Shown in pieces: positions 45,698 to 54,899 of a DNA stretch of 64,000 nt. The notes below the pieces were generated by a model. That model was not told where the DNA came from. It saw only the letters and a program-made list of their open reading frames with translations, and did no database searches. The translations under genes were made by a program, and so were the position numbers. This stretch comes from Pseudomonas sp. G34 (GTDB lineage: Bacteria; Pseudomonadota; Gammaproteobacteria; Pseudomonadales; Pseudomonadaceae). Location: the NCBI RefSeq assembly GCF_031119625.1, contig NZ_JAVHZV010000017.1, forward strand, positions 62,001-126,000. Reading direction: 5' to 3'. Numbering within the stretch: position 1 is the first letter of the stretch; every line of letters begins with the position of its first letter.

Positions 45698-46444
45698 TCA
45701 GGCGCTGTGCAGCTGCAGCGGTTCGGCCGCCAGCGTGGCCGCGCCGACCACATCGCCGATCACCAGGATGGCCGGGCTTTTCAACTGGAAGCCCTGGGCA
45801 TCGTCGGCCATTGCCTGCAGGGTGCTGCGGCATTCGCGCTGGTCGGGCAGCGAGGCGTTTTCGATCATCGCCACCGGGGTGGCGGCAGCCATGCCGGCAT
45901 CCAGCAGGTGTTGGCGGGTGTCGGCCAGGGTGGCGATGCCCATGTACACCACCAGCGTGGTGCCGCTGTGGGCCAGCGCCTGCCAGTTCGGCGCGCTGCC
46001 GTCCTGAGTATGGGCGGTCACCAGCGTCACGCCGCGGGCCACGCCGCGCAGGGTCAGGGAGATGCCGCAGCGGGTTGCGGCGGCCAGGCCGGCGGTGATG
46101 CCGTTGACGATTTCGCAGTGCACGCCGCGCGCCGCCAGCCAGTCGGCTTCCTCGCCGCCACGGCCGAAGATGCACGGGTCGCCACCCTTGAGGCGCGCCA
46201 CCACCTTGCCCTGGCGGGCGTAGCGCAGCATCAGCCGGTGGATGAAGGCCTGGGGCGTGGAGCGGCAGCCGCCGCGCTTGCCGACGCGTATCACCCGGGC
46301 GCCCGGGCAGTGCTCCAGCACCTGTGGGTTGACCAGATCATCGATCAGCACCACATCGGCCAGGCCCAGGGCGCGCACCGCCTTGAGGGTCAGTAGTTCC
46401 GGGTCGCCGGGGCCGGCGCCGATCAGCCATACGCTTGGATTCAT
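45698..46444 (-). CDS. cobA: Uroporphyrinogen-III C-methyltransferase
   Basis: This 248-residue SUMT methylates uroporphyrinogen III at C2 and C7 to precorrin-2, the branch point to siroheme and cobalamin. It has VWLIGAGPGDPELLTLKAVR at the N-terminus, GKRGGCRSTPQAFIHRLM, RLKGGDPCIFGRGGEEAD and VNGITAGLAAATRCGISLT, all SUMT motifs. Siroheme is the cofactor of assimilatory nitrite and sulfite reductase, which explains the place next to nasA. ATG 46444 follows AGAGGA; GTG 46447 is too close. It is separated from nasA by 208 bases containing a repeat. Confidence 0.94.
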   Translation of the reverse strand: MNPSVWLIGAGPGDPELLTLKAVRALGLADVVLIDDLVNPQVLEHCPGARVIRVGKRGGCRSTPQAFIHRLMLRYARQGKVVARLKGGDPCIFGRGGEEADWLAARGVHCEIVNGITAGLAAATRCGISLTLRGVARGVTLVTAHTQDGSAPNWQALAHSGTTLVVYMGIATLADTRQHLLDAGMAAATPVAMIENASLPDQRECRSTLQAMADDAQGFQLKSPAILVIGDVVGAATLAAEPLQLHSA

Positions 46445-46476
46445 CACGGTATTCCTCTCTTTAGAACCAACTAAAG

Positions 46477-46620
46477 TCTGCTGCGCGTCGGCCCTGCGGC
46501 GTTAAAAACAGGCTGGATTGCCAGCCCAGTCGGATTGCTCATTTACAGCTCGTAAACTCCGCGTCCTCGCCTGTTTTTGCGGGGCCGCCTAGGCCTTGCA
46601 TTGCTCTAGCTCGCGAGACT
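46477..46620. repeat. Intergenic repeat element between nasA and cobA
   Basis: The stretch holds AAAAACAGGC (46504-46513) and GCCTGTTTTT (46569-46578) as inverted arms around a small hairpin TTTAC-AGCTC-GTAAA. I recognise this sequence type (ending in GCATTGCTCTAGCTCGCGAGAC, given in two parts: GCATTGCTCTAG, CTCGCGAGAC) as a recurrent Pseudomonas intergenic repeat. It fills most of the 208-base gap between two genes that should be cotranscribed. Confidence 0.6.
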
Positions 46621-46652
46621 TGAGCAGGGTTCTCGTATTTCCCAGTTTTTCA

Positions 46653-49394
46653 CTAGGCTTCGATGGTCTGTAGCGCCAGCAGGCGCTTGATTTCCGGGAC
46701 GCAGGAGCCGCACTGAGTGCCGCAGCCAAGGTTCTGCTTGAGCGTGATCAGGTCGCCGCCGCGCTCGATGCCTTCGCGCACTGCCGCCTCGCTGACGTTC
46801 ATGCAGGTGCACAGGGTCTTGCCGGTCTGCCGGCGGGTCTGGCCAGGTGGGCTTTCCAGGGGGGCCAGCAGCCAACGGCGCAAGGATCGGCCGGTGTCGT
46901 CGTCGAGTGAGGTCTGGTTCTGCCAGAGGTCGCGCAGCCAGTTGCGTGCCTGGGTTTCGCCACCCAGGGCGAAGCCAGTCAGGCGACCGCCGTCGATACG
47001 CACGCGTTTATGAATGGGTAGGGCGCCTGGGCCGCTATGAGGGTCGTCGTAACGCATCACTGGGCCATCACTCAGGCCCAGGTGCTGGTGCAGCCGATCG
47101 AGCAGTTCTTGCGCGGGCGCGTGATGGTGGGCGACGCGCATCACCAGCGCCGAGGCCTCGCGACCGGCCAGACCGAAGCTCGCGTAGGCGAAGGTTTCGC
47201 ACAGCGGGCGCAAGGCTTCCAGGCGTTGTTGAACGTCACCTTCGATCAGTGCGTGGAAGGTCCAGGGCAGGTCGATGGCCTGCACCTCGATGCCGGCATG
47301 CTTGAGCTCGGGTTGTTTGGACAGTGGATCGAAGGCTGGCAGGGTCAGGGCATTGATGCCCAGGCCCTTGAGAAAACGGTCGCCCCAGTGCATCGGCAGG
47401 AAGGCCTGGCCGGGCTGAAGACTGGCATCGGTTTGCACACGCAGCACCAGGGCGCCACGGCGGCTGCGCACCTCGACCAGTGTGCCGTCTTCCAGCTGCC
47501 GCTGCGCCATGTCCAGCGGATGCAGGCCGAGCAGCGGCTCTTCGGCATGGGCGAACAGCCGCGCGGCAGTGCCGGTGCGGCTCATGCCGTGCCACTGATC
47601 ACGCAAGCGCCCGGTGTTGAGCGTCAGCGGATAGCCTTCAGCGCCTTGCTCCCTGGGCGGCTGATACGCCTCGGCGACAAAGCGCGCGCGACCGTTGGCG
47701 GTTGGAAAGCGGCGATCGCCATACAGGCGCGCCGTGCCTATCTCGGCGCCTTCGGGAAATGGCCATTGCTGTGGGCCTCGCGCTTCCAGCAGGCCATAGC
47801 TGAGCCCGCAGAGGTCCAGATCACGCCCGCGGGTGAGCACCTTGTATTGCTCGAACAGTTGCTCGGCGGCGGAGAAAGCGAAAAGACCGGCAGGTGCGCC
47901 GGGCAACCGGGCCTCCAGGCGGCGGGCGAAGTCGCAGGTAATCGCCCAGTCGGCACGCGCCTCGCCAGGTGCCGCTACCGCACGGCGCACGCGACTGACA
48001 CGGCGCTCGGAGTTGGTCACCGTGCCTTCCTTCTCGCCCCAGCTAGCGGCGGGCAGCAGCAGGTCGGCGTAGCGGCAGGTTTCGGTGGTGGCGAACGCTT
48101 CCTGCACCACCACGAATGGGCAGTCGCGCAGGGCCTGATGAACCTTGTGCTGGTCGGGCAGCGACTGGGCCGGGTTGGTGCAGGCGATCCACAGCGCCTT
48201 GATGCTGCCGCTGCCCACCGCGTCGAACAGCTCGATGGCGCTGAGCCCGGGCGTTTCCGGCAGCCTGTCGACGCCCCAGTACGCCGCGACTTCGGCGCGG
48301 TGCTCGGGGTTGGCGACTTCGCGGTGACCCGGCAGCAGGTTGGACAGGCTGCCGGTTTCCCGGCCACCCATGGCATTGGGCTGGCCGGTGAGGGAAAACG
48401 GCCCGCTGCCGGCCTTGCCGATCTGCCCGGTGGCCAGGTGCAGGTTGATGATCGCGGCGTTCTTGGCGGTGCCGGCCGTGGACTGGTTGACACCCATGCA
48501 CCACAGCGACAGAAAGCGCGGCGAGCTGCCGATCCAGTCTGCGCAGCGGCGCAAGTCCGCTTCACTGATGGCACACCGTTCGGCAACGCGTGCGGGCGGG
48601 TAGTCGGCAACCAGGGTTTGCAGCGAATCGAAACCTTCGGTGTGGGCCGCGATGAAGGCGTGGTCGATCCGTCCTTGCTCCAGCAGCAGATGCAGCACGC
48701 CGTGCAGCAGCGCCACATCGCTGCCGGGGGCGATGGCCAGGTGCAGGTCGGCGAGGTCACAGGTGTCTGTGCGCCGTGGGTCGACGACGATCACCTTCAT
48801 CTGCGGGTTGCCTGCCTTGGCCGCTTCCAGGCGCCGAAACAGGATCGGGTGGGCATAGGCCATGTTGCTGCCGATGATCAGCAGGGTATCGGCCTGTTCG
48901 ATGTCCTCGTAGGAGCAGGGCGGGGCGTCGGCACCCAGGCTGCGCTTGTAGCCGACCACCGCCGAGGACATGCACAGGCGCGAATTGCTGTCGATATTGT
49001 TGGTGCCGACCAGGGCGCGGGCCAGCTTGTTGAAGGCGTAGTAGTCCTCGGTCAGCAGTTGCCCGGAAATGTAGAAGGCGACGCTGTCCGGGCCGTGTTC
49101 GCGGATGGTGGCGGCGAACACATCGGCGGCGTGATCCAGGGCGCTGTCCCAGTCGGTACGAACACGGCCGAGCCCTTTACCGAGGCGCAGCTCCGGGTAA
49201 AGCGCGCGGGCGGCGGGGTCGCCGGTCAGGTGCAGCGAGGCGCCCTTGCTGCACAGCTTGCCGAAGTTGGCCGGGTGCGCCGGGTCGCCGCTGACGCCAA
49301 CGATACGCTCGCCGTCGTGTTCGATCAGCACGCCGCAGCCGACGCCGCAGTAGCAGCAGGTCGAGGCGGTGGTTTGTGTGGCCAGGCCGCTCAT
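46653..49394 (-). CDS. nasA: Assimilatory nitrate reductase, catalytic subunit with Bfd-like tail
   Basis: The 913-residue cytosolic molybdoenzyme reduces nitrate to nitrite. The N-terminal [4Fe-4S] site uses Cys13, Cys16, Cys20 and Cys48 (CCYCGVGC...KLCSKG). The bis-MGD-binding domains follow, with WCMGVNQSTAGTAKNAAIIN near residue 300. The last 55 residues form a BFD-like [2Fe-2S] domain (CTCMNV ... GCGTQCGSC), an extra electron entry site also seen in Klebsiella NasA. There is no Tat signal, so it is cytoplasmic. The start overlaps the nasC stop by one base, showing translational coupling. Confidence 0.95.
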   Translation of the reverse strand: MSGLATQTTASTCCYCGVGCGVLIEHDGERIVGVSGDPAHPANFGKLCSKGASLHLTGDPAARALYPELRLGKGLGRVRTDWDSALDHAADVFAATIREHGPDSVAFYISGQLLTEDYYAFNKLARALVGTNNIDSNSRLCMSSAVVGYKRSLGADAPPCSYEDIEQADTLLIIGSNMAYAHPILFRRLEAAKAGNPQMKVIVVDPRRTDTCDLADLHLAIAPGSDVALLHGVLHLLLEQGRIDHAFIAAHTEGFDSLQTLVADYPPARVAERCAISEADLRRCADWIGSSPRFLSLWCMGVNQSTAGTAKNAAIINLHLATGQIGKAGSGPFSLTGQPNAMGGRETGSLSNLLPGHREVANPEHRAEVAAYWGVDRLPETPGLSAIELFDAVGSGSIKALWIACTNPAQSLPDQHKVHQALRDCPFVVVQEAFATTETCRYADLLLPAASWGEKEGTVTNSERRVSRVRRAVAAPGEARADWAITCDFARRLEARLPGAPAGLFAFSAAEQLFEQYKVLTRGRDLDLCGLSYGLLEARGPQQWPFPEGAEIGTARLYGDRRFPTANGRARFVAEAYQPPREQGAEGYPLTLNTGRLRDQWHGMSRTGTAARLFAHAEEPLLGLHPLDMAQRQLEDGTLVEVRSRRGALVLRVQTDASLQPGQAFLPMHWGDRFLKGLGINALTLPAFDPLSKQPELKHAGIEVQAIDLPWTFHALIEGDVQQRLEALRPLCETFAYASFGLAGREASALVMRVAHHHAPAQELLDRLHQHLGLSDGPVMRYDDPHSGPGALPIHKRVRIDGGRLTGFALGGETQARNWLRDLWQNQTSLDDDTGRSLRRWLLAPLESPPGQTRRQTGKTLCTCMNVSEAAVREGIERGGDLITLKQNLGCGTQCGSCVPEIKRLLALQTIEA

Positions 49395-50659
49395 CAAGCG
49401 GCCCCTTGCAGCAGAATGGGTTCGGCGGTGTAAGCGGGCGCGAGACTGGCGACGGCATCCTCGCCAAACATCAGCAGGCCGCGAATAGCGGCGACGTTGC
49501 GGCCTTCGCGGAGCAGCTGCAGGTACCAGGCAGCGTCAGCGGTGTCGCCGTACAGGCAGGCGCCGACCAGCACGTCGTTTTTCAGCACCAGCTTGCGGTA
49601 GCTGCCCGTCAGTGGATCGTCGAGCACGATGCTCTGGGTGCCCGGGCCGCCGGCGAAATCCCCAGCGGAAAACAGCTCGATGCCGGTGACCTTGAGCTTG
49701 GTCGAGGTCAGCGAACCCAGGTAGCGGCGAAAACCCTGCATCGCCAGGTGGCTGGCGCACACCCGCGCCTGTTCGAACAATGGCGCCACCAGGCCATAGG
49801 CGACGCCCCGGTGGCTGACGCATTCGCCCACCGCGTACACGCGCGGGTCGAAGCTCTGCAGCGTGTCGTCGACCAGAATGCCACGGGCGCAGGGCAGGCC
49901 GGCACGCTGGGCCAGTTCGATATTGGGGCGAATGCCGGCGGCCATCACCACCAGGTCGGCGGGCAGGCTCTCGCCATCGCTGAAACGCACGGCGCTGACC
50001 CGACCGCCATCGCTGCCGATCAGCGCACGGGTCTGCTTGCCGAGGGCGAAGTGCAGGCCGCGGTGCTCCAGGGCACTTTGCAACAGGCGCCCGGCGCGGG
50101 CATCGAGCTGGCGCTCCAGCAGGGTGGCGCCGTTGTGCACCACGCTCACCTCCATGCCGCGCAGCTTGAGGCCGTGGGCGGCTTCCAGGCCCAGCAGGCC
50201 ACCGCCGATGACCACGGCGCGGCGATGCCGGGTGGCGCTGTCGAGCATCAGGCGGGTGTCGGCGATGTCGCGGTAGCCGATCACGCCGTCCAGCGTGTTG
50301 CCGGGGATCGGCAGCATGAATGGTCGCGAACCGGTGGCGATCAGCAGGCGGTCGTAGGCCGCGCTGCTGCCGTCATCGGCGATCACCCGGCGGCGTACGC
50401 GGTCGATCTCCACCACCGTGCGGCCGAGCAGCAGTTCGATGCCGTGGCTGGCGTACCAGGCCAGGTCGTTGAGCACGATGTCATCGAAGGTCTGCTCGCC
50501 GGCCAGTACCGGCGAGAGCAGGATGCGGTTGTAGTTGGGGTGCGGTTCGGCGCCGAACACGGTGATGTCGTAGAGATCCGGGGCGATCTTCAGCAGCTCT
50601 TCGAGCGTGCGCACGCCGGCCATGCCGTTGCCGATCATCACCAGTTTCAATCGCTTCAT
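49394..50659 (-). CDS. nasC: NAD(P)H- and FAD-dependent reductase of the nas system
   Basis: The 421-residue flavoprotein probably passes electrons from NAD(P)H to NasA. It has two nucleotide-binding folds: KLVMIGNGMAGVRTLEELL at the N-terminus (FAD) and AVVIGGGLLGLEAAHGLKL near residue 147 (NAD(P)H), then YAVGECVSHRGVAYGLV. It resembles the first domains of NirB but stops before the [2Fe-2S] and siroheme domains, like Klebsiella NasC. It is the first gene of the nasC-nasA(-cobA) operon, downstream of an antitermination leader at 50700-50760. Confidence 0.88.
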   Translation of the reverse strand: MKRLKLVMIGNGMAGVRTLEELLKIAPDLYDITVFGAEPHPNYNRILLSPVLAGEQTFDDIVLNDLAWYASHGIELLLGRTVVEIDRVRRRVIADDGSSAAYDRLLIATGSRPFMLPIPGNTLDGVIGYRDIADTRLMLDSATRHRRAVVIGGGLLGLEAAHGLKLRGMEVSVVHNGATLLERQLDARAGRLLQSALEHRGLHFALGKQTRALIGSDGGRVSAVRFSDGESLPADLVVMAAGIRPNIELAQRAGLPCARGILVDDTLQSFDPRVYAVGECVSHRGVAYGLVAPLFEQARVCASHLAMQGFRRYLGSLTSTKLKVTGIELFSAGDFAGGPGTQSIVLDDPLTGSYRKLVLKNDVLVGACLYGDTADAAWYLQLLREGRNVAAIRGLLMFGEDAVASLAPAYTAEPILLQGAA

Positions 50660-50699
50660 CCTTCACCTCCATGGAGCCAGCCCAGGCGACCGCGAGGCC

Positions 50700-50760
50700 A
50701 AAAAAAAGCGTCCTGCACCGTGAGTGCAAGGACGCCTTTGTCCGGTCCCGATCGTTCGGG
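50700..50760 (-). promoter_or_regulatory. NasR-type antitermination leader of nasCA
   Basis: Read on the minus strand: P1 is CCCG-AACGAT-CGGG (50747-50760), then three bases, then P2 GGAC-AAAGGC-GTCC (50730-50743). Both loops have six bases with A1 and G4, the ANTAR-binding rule. P2 overlaps the 5' arm of a terminator, GGCGTCC...GGACGC, followed by eight T (50700-50707). The element ends about 40 bases before the nasC ATG. Confidence 0.88.
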
Positions 50761-50803
50761 GAGCGTGCCGTTTGCCGGCGCGCGCTATGTCTGTGAGGTG
50801 AAG

Positions 50804-50820
50804 AGCAGGGAGTGTGCCAA
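50804..50820 (-). promoter_or_regulatory. Sigma-54-type promoter of nasCA
   Basis: TTGGCACACTCCCTGCT on the minus strand: TGGCAC-N5-CTGCT with correct GG-N10-GC spacing, a close match to the -24/-12 consensus. Transcription would begin near 50794 and include both hairpins of the leader. Nitrogen control through NtrC is implied. Confidence 0.75.
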
Positions 50821-50919
50821 CTCGGCGGAGCCCGCCGCAGCGGGCTACCCGGGACGCGCTGCGCTACTGACAGCGCGCCTGCTGACTTGTATTGGTGCGC
50901 TGCGCACCGCCGTTGTGCG

Positions 50920-53451
50920 TCAAGGCGTCAGCAGCAGGCGCTTGCGCCCGTAGGTCTTCTCCAGGTTCTGTTGCAGCACCGGGAAGCTCACGTACTGGGC
51001 ACGGCGCCAGGCGTCGATGCCGTCGGCGTAATGGGGGCTGGCCGGGTTGCCGGACTGCCCGGAGCTGTTCAGGCCGATCATCGGCTCCTCGCGGCCGAAG
51101 TCGACGATCATGCGCATGCTCGGGATCAGCCAGGTAGTGAAGTCCTGCCCCCAGTTGTAGGCCGAGACGTTCAGGGTGCTGTGGTCACCGCCGGCCGGGT
51201 AGGGGCCGCGATCCAGGTAGCCCTTGAGCGAGGCGATGCTGGCGCGCTGGCCGGCACCGAGGTGCGGCGCCAGCTGCGTGCTGCCGCTCAGCCACTCGTA
51301 GGTATGCAGCTTGCCCCACTGCCACGCCGTGCGCTCGTTGCCCAGGCGTTGCTCGAGCAGCTCGATGCTGGCCGCCAGGCTGCGAGCGAGGATCGCCGGT
51401 TTGTCTTCCTTCTGCGCGGTGCGCACGTCGTCCCAGAACGGGCTGTCTTCGCGGCCGAGCAGGTGATCGGCCTGCGCCGAGTAGGACAGGTTGGCGGTGT
51501 TGACCAGGGCTTGCCAGGCGGGCGAGGTGTCCGGGCCCAGCTCGTCGAGGAAGATCTGCCGCGCGCTCTGCTGCAGGAAGGCGCCATACACGGCGGCGTC
51601 CGCCGAGGTGGCTGACAGCTTGCCATCGAAAGCCATCAGTCGGCTCAGGGCTTCACGGGCCTTGCCGCGCTGCGCTTCGGGCAGGCGGTCGATGGCCTGG
51701 CGCAGCGGCTCGGCCATGTTCTGCGCCTCGAACATGCCCTGCAGCTTGGCCACGAAGGGCGAGGTCTGGTCGTATTGCATGGCGATCATGCTTGGCGTGT
51801 CGTGACGGCCGCTGCCCGCCAGCTGGGCGATGCGCTCGTAACGCTCTGGCGCGTACCAGGAGTTGGACAGCTGCATGCCATAGCCGCGTGGCGCGCTGCG
51901 CTGGTTGGCGCTGCCCAGCCAGCCTTGCTGCGGATCCTGGTCGTAGGGGTGGAGCATCGGGTCGGCGAAACCGTCCCACTCGTAGCGGCTGTCCCAGCCC
52001 GGCGATGGCACCAGGCCCTGGCCTTCACGACGATTGGGGAAGCGCCCGGTGACCTGCCAGCCGATGTTGCTGGCATCGGCGAATACCAGGTTCAGCGGCA
52101 TGGCGCGGATTTCCCGGGTCGCTTCGAAGGCCTGCTCCACGGACTGGGCGCGGGACAGATTGAAGAAGGCATCGAGGCTGGCGTCTTCCTCGAACTGCGC
52201 AGTCTTCAGGGCCAGGCCATAGCCGCTCTGCAATTGCAGTGGCTGCAGCGGATGTTTGCGCTCGCCCAGCACGCTGTTCAGCAGCGGGCCGTGGCGGGTT
52301 TCGTAAACGGTCTCGCGGATCGATTTCTGACCCTTGATGAAAAAGGTTTCCTGGCGCTCCTGAGCGGGCAGCCATTTGCCGTCGGCCAGGTACAGCAGGC
52401 GATTGCCTTCGCGTTTGACCTTTTCGAGGAACAGGTCCTGGTTGTCGCCCATGACCATGGTCATGCCCCAGGCCAGCTTGCCGTTGAAGCCGGCCACCAC
52501 GGCCGGCATGCCGGCGACGGTCACCCCGGAGGCCTGGAATTTCGGCGCGCGAATCTGTACGAAGCTCCACACCGAGGGCAGGCCGATCGGCAGGTGCATG
52601 TCATTGGCCAGCAGGCTCTTGCCGCTGCGGCTGCGCGACGGGGCGATGGCCCAGTTGTTCGAGGCGGCGACGCCGAGCATGTGCTGCTCGGAGACTTGTG
52701 CAGCGGCGCTCTTCACCGCCTGCAGGCCGGCGATGCTGCCGCCCAGGGACAGGCCCTTGAGCTTGTCGGCTTCCTCGAACGGCAGCGGCTCGTCCGGGTA
52801 GGTGGGCAGCAGCCAGGCAAGTTTGTCGGCGCCGACCTTCTGAGTCAGGCTCAGCGCGGCGATCTCTTCCTGCAGGTTCACCGAGAGGCCGAAGTTGAGC
52901 AGGCAGAAGATCATCACCGAATCTTCCGGCTTCCAATACGGCGGGCGATAGCCCGCCTCGGCCAGGTCCATCGGCAACTTGTCGCGGTAGCGGAACAGGT
53001 AGGCGTTGACGCCCCGGGCGTACACCTCGAAGAACGCCTTCATGCGCGGCGAGGCATTCTTGTAAAGCACCTCGGCGCTCTTCTTGAGGTTGGCCGCGCG
53101 CATGAACCTGTCCATCTCCAGCACCCCGGGGCCGGCCATTTCCGCCAGGCGACCTTCGGCCATCAGGCGCATGCTGACCATCTGGCTCAGGCGGTCGCTG
53201 GCGTGCACGTAGCCCAGGGTGAACAGCGCGTCATGGAAGGTATGCGTCTCGATCAGCGGCATACCCAGCGGGTTGCGGCGTACCGAAGCGGTCTGCGCCA
53301 GGCCCTGCACGCGAAAGGAGCCCTGATCCGGGTGCACGCTGTTGCGGTAACGGCTGTCGAGCAGGGACTGGCAACCGCTCAGCGCAACCATGCCGGTGAC
53401 GAGGCCAGCCAGGCTCAGGGTGGCGAGAGGACGGAAAGCGCGCGGCAGCAT
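50920..53451 (-). CDS. quiP: Penicillin-acylase-family acyl-homoserine lactone acylase QuiP
   Basis: This 843-residue Ntn-hydrolase precursor closely resembles P. aeruginosa QuiP, which removes the acyl chain from long-chain homoserine lactones. The N-terminus is a lipoprotein-like signal (ALSGC, Cys27). The alpha domain runs to about residue 263, and self-cleavage should expose Ser264 in [17 protein letters not shown]. Downstream blocks such as [20 protein letters not shown] and [18 protein letters not shown] are typical. The gene stands alone, divergent from nothing close, and next to the nas leader region. Role in quorum quenching or nutrient use is inferred. Confidence 0.9.
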   Translation of the reverse strand: MLPRAFRPLATLSLAGLVTGMVALSGCQSLLDSRYRNSVHPDQGSFRVQGLAQTASVRRNPLGMPLIETHTFHDALFTLGYVHASDRLSQMVSMRLMAEGRLAEMAGPGVLEMDRFMRAANLKKSAEVLYKNASPRMKAFFEVYARGVNAYLFRYRDKLPMDLAEAGYRPPYWKPEDSVMIFCLLNFGLSVNLQEEIAALSLTQKVGADKLAWLLPTYPDEPLPFEEADKLKGLSLGGSIAGLQAVKSAAAQVSEQHMLGVAASNNWAIAPSRSRSGKSLLANDMHLPIGLPSVWSFVQIRAPKFQASGVTVAGMPAVVAGFNGKLAWGMTMVMGDNQDLFLEKVKREGNRLLYLADGKWLPAQERQETFFIKGQKSIRETVYETRHGPLLNSVLGERKHPLQPLQLQSGYGLALKTAQFEEDASLDAFFNLSRAQSVEQAFEATREIRAMPLNLVFADASNIGWQVTGRFPNRREGQGLVPSPGWDSRYEWDGFADPMLHPYDQDPQQGWLGSANQRSAPRGYGMQLSNSWYAPERYERIAQLAGSGRHDTPSMIAMQYDQTSPFVAKLQGMFEAQNMAEPLRQAIDRLPEAQRGKAREALSRLMAFDGKLSATSADAAVYGAFLQQSARQIFLDELGPDTSPAWQALVNTANLSYSAQADHLLGREDSPFWDDVRTAQKEDKPAILARSLAASIELLEQRLGNERTAWQWGKLHTYEWLSGSTQLAPHLGAGQRASIASLKGYLDRGPYPAGGDHSTLNVSAYNWGQDFTTWLIPSMRMIVDFGREEPMIGLNSSGQSGNPASPHYADGIDAWRRAQYVSFPVLQQNLEKTYGRKRLLLTP

Positions 53452-53558
53452 GCGGCGGACTCCTGGAGGATTGTTAAAGGGGGTAGGGCGGAATGGCGCT
53501 AAAGGTAGAGAGGCCGATGGCGCCTGGCAAGGGGCGCGAGGGCCGATTCGACCTGGGG

Positions 53559-54011
53559 TTATGGCCGGGCGGCCAGCCCCTCGTCGAGCAACCAGCGCGC
53601 CGCCTCGTGGGCCTGCTGCTGATGGGCCTCGGTGAGCTCGGCAAAACGCGCTTCGTGCTGGCGACGTTCGGGGCGGCTCAGGGCCTGCCAGTCGGCGTGG
53701 GTCGGTACATGGGCGGTGGCGTCGTAAAGCTGCTGGAACACCTGCGCCTGGGGGCTGATGCTCAGTTGGCTATCGTAATTGTCGAGCAGCACCTTGATGC
53801 GGATGGCGCCTTCGATCAGCGGTAACTGGCCATCGAGGAGGGAGCTGGCCAGCACCCGCAGATCGTCATGCAGGCGCTGGCGTTGCGCGAGGTTGCTCTC
53901 GGCCTGCTGACGTTGCCTGGTCCAGACCCGGCGCCAGAGTTGAGCGGCGTACAGGGCCAGTGCGGCGACGATCAGTACCGCGAGCAGGATCAGCAACTGA
54001 TCAGGCGCCAT
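53559..54011 (-). CDS. DUF2489 family membrane-anchored protein
   Basis: The 150-residue protein has one N-terminal transmembrane helix ([21 protein letters not shown]) and a cytosolic helical domain rich in Gln, Arg and Glu, including [18 protein letters not shown] and [16 protein letters not shown]. This fits DUF2489. The start overlaps the end of the SEC-C gene by 11 bases, so they are coupled. Function is unknown. Confidence 0.8.
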   Translation of the reverse strand: MAPDQLLILLAVLIVAALALYAAQLWRRVWTRQRQQAESNLAQRQRLHDDLRVLASSLLDGQLPLIEGAIRIKVLLDNYDSQLSISPQAQVFQQLYDATAHVPTHADWQALSRPERRQHEARFAELTEAHQQQAHEAARWLLDEGLAARP

Positions 54012-54198
54012 GGCACTTCTTGAATTTCTTCTCGCTGCCGCATGGGCAGGGGTCGTTGCGGCCGACGTCCTTCAAGGAATTGCGCACCGGCTCCTGAGGA
54101 GCATGGTTGCAGTGCGGGCCGTGCACATGGCCGTGGTCGTGATGATGATCATGGTCGTGGTTGCAGTCAGGGCCATGAACGTGGGGTTGCTGGGTCAT
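54001..54198 (-). CDS. His-rich SEC-C metal-binding small protein
   Basis: The 65-residue protein is two-part. Residues 6-32 are dominated by His, Asp and Cys ([27 protein letters not shown]), a likely Zn/Ni/Co-binding tail. Residues 47-64 are a SEC-C zinc motif, [19 protein letters not shown]. In SecA the same motif binds zinc and SecB/ribosomes; here it stands alone. GGAG precedes the ATG by 8 bases. It lies between the LEA-type lipoprotein and DUF2489 genes on one strand, with gaps of 5 bases and an overlap of 11, so the three form an operon. Confidence 0.85.
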   Translation of the reverse strand: MTQQPHVHGPDCNHDHDHHHDHGHVHGPHCNHAPQEPVRNSLKDVGRNDPCPCGSEKKFKKCHGA

Positions 54199-54203
54199 GC
54201 GGG

Positions 54204-54701
54204 TCACTCCGGAAGATAATCGCCGGGAATTATCTCGCCATTGCGCGCCATGTGCACGCGGCGGCCGAAGAATAATCCGGTTTTCACTTCGCCCTGCAGG
54301 CGATAGCGAATCGGCTGGTCGGGCTCCTCCAGCAGCTTGACCACCTGGCGCACATGGCGCCACAGGTTGGTGCGCACCGGCACGTCGAATTCGAGATGGC
54401 CGTTGGCAGGGACGGTGAACCAGACTTCCGACTCGCCATCGGCGAGCAGCACATCGTTCAGGTGCACCACGTATTCGAGGCCACGTACCGGCAGGCTGAC
54501 GTCGTTGGGGTTGTCGATGCGAAAACGCAGGATGAAGCGCTGTTCGAGCAGTTTGGCCTTGACCACGTTGACGTCAACCAGACGCACGTCCGGGTCTTCG
54601 AAGCTGTCCGAGAACCAGGTCGAGCAACCACCGAGTGTCGAGCCCAGACCGAGGAATACCATTAGGCTAAGAATTCTTATCATTTGCGCCTGAGAAAACA
54701 T
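54204..54701 (-). CDS. LEA type 2 family lipoprotein
   Basis: This is a 165-residue lipoprotein with a STLGGC lipobox (Cys26). The mature domain ([40 protein letters not shown]) matches the LEA_2/WHy beta-sandwich found in stress and envelope proteins. The ATG at 54701 is supported by CGGAGTATGAA. It is first in a compact three-gene unit with the SEC-C and DUF2489 genes. The family role is unclear; a periplasmic outer-membrane-attached role is likely. Confidence 0.87.
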   Translation of the reverse strand: MFSQAQMIRILSLMVFLGLGSTLGGCSTWFSDSFEDPDVRLVDVNVVKAKLLEQRFILRFRIDNPNDVSLPVRGLEYVVHLNDVLLADGESEVWFTVPANGHLEFDVPVRTNLWRHVRQVVKLLEEPDQPIRYRLQGEVKTGLFFGRRVHMARNGEIIPGDYLPE

Positions 54702-54899
54702 TTCATACTCCGTTCGAGGCCTCAGTGTAACAAGAGACGGCTTGGCTGCCCTAGTGCTGTCGCGCGTGATTCGCCGTGAGGAAAATGCCGACCGACGCTC
54801 GTGTATGCGCGAAAAGCTGCGTCATACTGGCCCTCACGCATTTAGGTTTTATTGCCGTGGCCGAAACGGTCCGGCGAGCCGACAGGAAGGAACGAGAAG

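Noticed and set aside
47037..49433. 798-codon frame opposite nasA
   Set aside because: Antisense to nasA; no domain recognised.
50829..50846. AGCCCGCCGCAGCGGGCT hairpin downstream of quiP as a terminator
   Set aside because: The stem is good but there is no T run on either strand.
51775..53502. 575-codon frame opposite quiP
   Set aside because: Antisense to quiP; low-complexity Gln/His/Arg composition.
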